Assembly (NCBI GenBank): GCA_964551965.1
Contig: CAZKFB010000018.1
Coordinates: 1 to 22,327, forward strand
Direction: 5' to 3'
Length of the DNA: 22,327 nucleotides
DNA from: CAG-582 sp964551965
Lineage (GTDB): Bacteria; Bacillota_I; Bacilli_A; RF39; UBA660
Each line of letters begins with the position of its first letter. Position 1 is the first letter of the stretch. Positions 20,467 to 22,327 of this stretch are shown here, one piece after another. Under the pieces are notes generated by a model, which made no database searches, had not been told where the DNA came from, and saw only the letters and a program-made list of their open reading frames with translations. A program made the translations under genes and the position numbers.

Positions 20467-22327
20467 ATGAAATATGTATATTTATTTACTGAAGGTAATG
20501 CAGATATGCGAAACCTTCTAGGTGGTAAAGGTGCTAACCTTGCTGAAATGACAAACATTGGACTTCCAGTTCCACAAGGATTCACTATTACTACTGAAGC
20601 ATGTACAAAGTACTATGAAGATGGTAGAGAAATTAATGAAGAGATTCAAAGTCAAATTAATGAATATATCGTTAAAATGGAGAGTATTACAGGAAAGAAA
20701 TTTGGAGATAAAGAAAATCCATTATTAGTTTCTGTAAGATCTGGAGCTAGAGCAAGTATGCCTGGTATGATGGATACAATTCTTAATTTAGGTTTAAATG
20801 AAGAAGTTGTTGAAGTACTAGCTGAAAAATCACAAAATCCAAGATGGGCTTGGGATTGTTATAGAAGATTTATTCAAATGTATTCTGATGTTGTTATGGA
20901 AGTAGGAAAGAAATACTTTGAAGAATTAATCGATAAGATGAAGAACGCTAAGGGAGTTAAGCAAGATGTTGAATTAACTGCTGAAGACTTAAAAGAATTG
21001 GCATATCAATTTAAAGAAGAATACAAAAATAAAATAGGTGAAGATTTCCCTGATGATCCTAAAGAACAATTAATGGGAGCTATTAAAGCTGTATTCCGTT
21101 CTTGGGATAATCCTCGTGCTAATGTTTATAGAAGAGATAATGACATTCCTTATTCTTGGGGAACTGCTGTTAACGTTCAATCTATGGCATTTGGTAATAT
21201 GGGTGATGATTGTGGTACTGGTGTAGCATTCACTCGTGACCCAGCTACAGGAGAAAAAGGTCTATTTGGTGAATTCTTAACTAATGCACAAGGTGAAGAT
21301 GTTGTTGCTGGTGTTCGTACACCAATGAAGATTGCTGAAATGGAAACTAAATTCCCTGAAGCATTTGAACAATTTAAGGAAGTTTGTAAAACTCTAGAAA
21401 GCCATTATCGTGATATGCAAGATATGGAATTTACTGTTGAACATGGTAGACTTTATATGTTACAAACAAGAAATGGTAAACGTACTGCTCAAGCAGCATT
21501 AAAAATTGCTTGTGATTTAGTAGATGAAGGAATGCGTACTGAAGAAGAAGCAGTATTAATGATTGATCCAAGAAACTTAGATACATTATTACATCCTCAA
21601 TTTGATGTTAATGCAATCAAGAGTGCTACTCCTATTGGGGCAGGATTAGGAGCTTCTCCGGGAGCTGCTTGTGGTTCAGTTGTATTTACAGCTGAAGATG
21701 CCGTTAAATGGGCTGAAGATAAGAAAAAAGTTATCTTAGTAAGATTAGAGACAAGTCCTGAAGATATTACGGGTATGAAAGCTGCTCAAGGTATTTTAAC
21801 TGTTCGTGGAGGAATGACTAGTCATGCTGCTGTTGTTGCTCGTGGAATGGGTGAGTGCTGTGTATCTGGATGTGGTGAAATTATCATGGATGAAGCAAAT
21901 AAACAATTTACTTTAGGTGGTAAAATATATCACGAAGGAGATGTAATCTCAATTGATGGTACTACAGGTAAAATCTATGATGGAGAAATACCTACAGTTG
22001 ATGCTAAGATTGCTGGTGAATTTGGCCGTGTTATGGAATGGGCTGATAAATATCGTCGTTTAGGTGTTAGAACAAATGCTGATACTCCAAGAGATACTGC
22101 TAAAGCTATTGAACTTGGTGCTGAAGGTATTGGACTATGCCGTACTGAACACATGTTCTTCGATGATGAAAGAATATTCAATTTAAGAAAAATGATTCTA
22201 TCTGGGTCTGTTGAAGATAGAGAAAAATATTTAAATAATTTAATTCCTTATCAAAAAGGTGATTTCATTGCTATGTATAAAGAATTAAAAGGATTACCAA
22301 TGACAGTTCGTTATTTAGATCCACCTC
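20467..22327 (+). CDS. ppdK: Pyruvate, phosphate dikinase (3' partial)
   Basis: Reversibly converts AMP, PEP and pyrophosphate to ATP, pyruvate and phosphate, so it can yield extra ATP from glycolysis. The frame is open from ATG 20467 (AAAGGATGA upstream) to the window end, 620 codons of about 875. The ATP-grasp domain has LLGGKGANLAEM, VSVRSGARASMPGMMDT, GTGVAFTRDPATGE and LYMLQTRNGKRTAQAAL. The swivelling domain has the phosphohistidine His453 in RGGMTSHAAVVARGMG. The PEP/pyruvate TIM-barrel domain starts with RRLGVRTNADTPRD and EGIGLCRTEHMFF, and the window ends at LDPP. With acetate kinase this suggests a fermentative, glycolysis-based metabolism. The remaining 255 or so residues lie outside. 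Confidence 0.97.
   Translation, partial: MKYVYLFTEGNADMRNLLGGKGANLAEMTNIGLPVPQGFTITTEACTKYYEDGREINEEIQSQINEYIVKMESITGKKFGDKENPLLVSVRSGARASMPGMMDTILNLGLNEEVVEVLAEKSQNPRWAWDCYRRFIQMYSDVVMEVGKKYFEELIDKMKNAKGVKQDVELTAEDLKELAYQFKEEYKNKIGEDFPDDPKEQLMGAIKAVFRSWDNPRANVYRRDNDIPYSWGTAVNVQSMAFGNMGDDCGTGVAFTRDPATGEKGLFGEFLTNAQGEDVVAGVRTPMKIAEMETKFPEAFEQFKEVCKTLESHYRDMQDMEFTVEHGRLYMLQTRNGKRTAQAALKIACDLVDEGMRTEEEAVLMIDPRNLDTLLHPQFDVNAIKSATPIGAGLGASPGAACGSVVFTAEDAVKWAEDKKKVILVRLETSPEDITGMKAAQGILTVRGGMTSHAAVVARGMGECCVSGCGEIIMDEANKQFTLGGKIYHEGDVISIDGTTGKIYDGEIPTVDAKIAGEFGRVMEWADKYRRLGVRTNADTPRDTAKAIELGAEGIGLCRTEHMFFDDERIFNLRKMILSGSVEDREKYLNNLIPYQKGDFIAMYKELKGLPMTVRYLDPP

Noticed and set aside
962..22181. Minus-strand open frames (for example near 1116-1436, 8895-9296, 12455-12679, 16440-16748, 21975-22181)
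   Set aside because: Each lies opposite a secure plus-strand gene, has no family motif and no ribosome binding site, and is explained by AT-rich codon mirroring.
1..22327. Mycoplasma-type code (TGA as Trp)
   Set aside because: All long conserved genes read through without internal TGA, and their Trp codons are TGG; two genes end with TGA.

Overview
This is an AT-rich (by eye about 70% A+T), gene-dense bacterial window in which every supportable gene lies on the + strand. Gene content and order (xseA-xseB next to spoIVB; rimP-nusA-ylxR-infB-rbfA-truB; Bacillus-type ThiI, YlxR and an acidic/Asn-Lys-rich proteome) point to a low-GC member of the Bacillota, most like a genome-reduced gut lineage of the Bacilli/RF39-Mollicutes kind. 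That placement is inference. Stop codons are mostly TAA, with some TAG and only two TGA; tryptophan is always TGG in the genes read, so the standard bacterial code applies and not the Mycoplasma code. A run of ten Ns inside infB shows that this is a scaffolded draft, probably a metagenome assembly.

Layout. 1-1401: exonuclease VII (xseA, cut by the window start, and xseB). 1455-2420: a SpoIVB-type S55 serine peptidase. 2476-3968: a possible double-GNAT protein and a membrane-anchored unknown, overlapping by one base. 4039-5105: an HPt protein and a receiver-domain protein with no kinase in sight. 5160-6347: thiI. 6390-7098: a membrane-anchored unknown and a 47-residue ORF. 7148-9312: acetate kinase and a DHH nuclease/phosphatase (NrnA type). 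9410-11692: fmt, a membrane-anchored unknown and a PgsA-type phosphatidyltransferase. 11749-11859: a 36-residue, very basic protein with its own strong promoter. 11863-16045: the translation/transcription operon rimP (N-terminal domain only), nusA, ylxR, infB, rbfA, with a leader hairpin. 16111-16962: truB. 17078-18913: coaE, an MBL-fold hydrolase and coaD, overlapping one another. 18951-20390: an FAD oxidoreductase fused to a Rieske domain. 20467 to the end: pyruvate phosphate dikinase (ppdK), cut by the window end.

The window is punctuated by compact terminator/promoter modules. Rho-independent hairpins are folded over the stop codons themselves, and many are followed closely by an extended -10 promoter (TG-N-TATAAT type). 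Ribosome binding sites mostly read AGGTGATAA-ATG, which matches an extended pairing with the 16S rRNA tail. No stretch over 300 bases is free of genes, and I found no rRNA, tRNA, CRISPR array or insertion sequence. Together the genes serve DNA repair, tRNA modification, translation initiation, CoA synthesis and PEP/pyruvate/acetate energy metabolism. The less ordinary items are the kinase-free HPt/receiver pair, the SpoIVB homologue without sporulation neighbours, the one-domain RimP, the small basic protein and the FAD-Rieske fusion.
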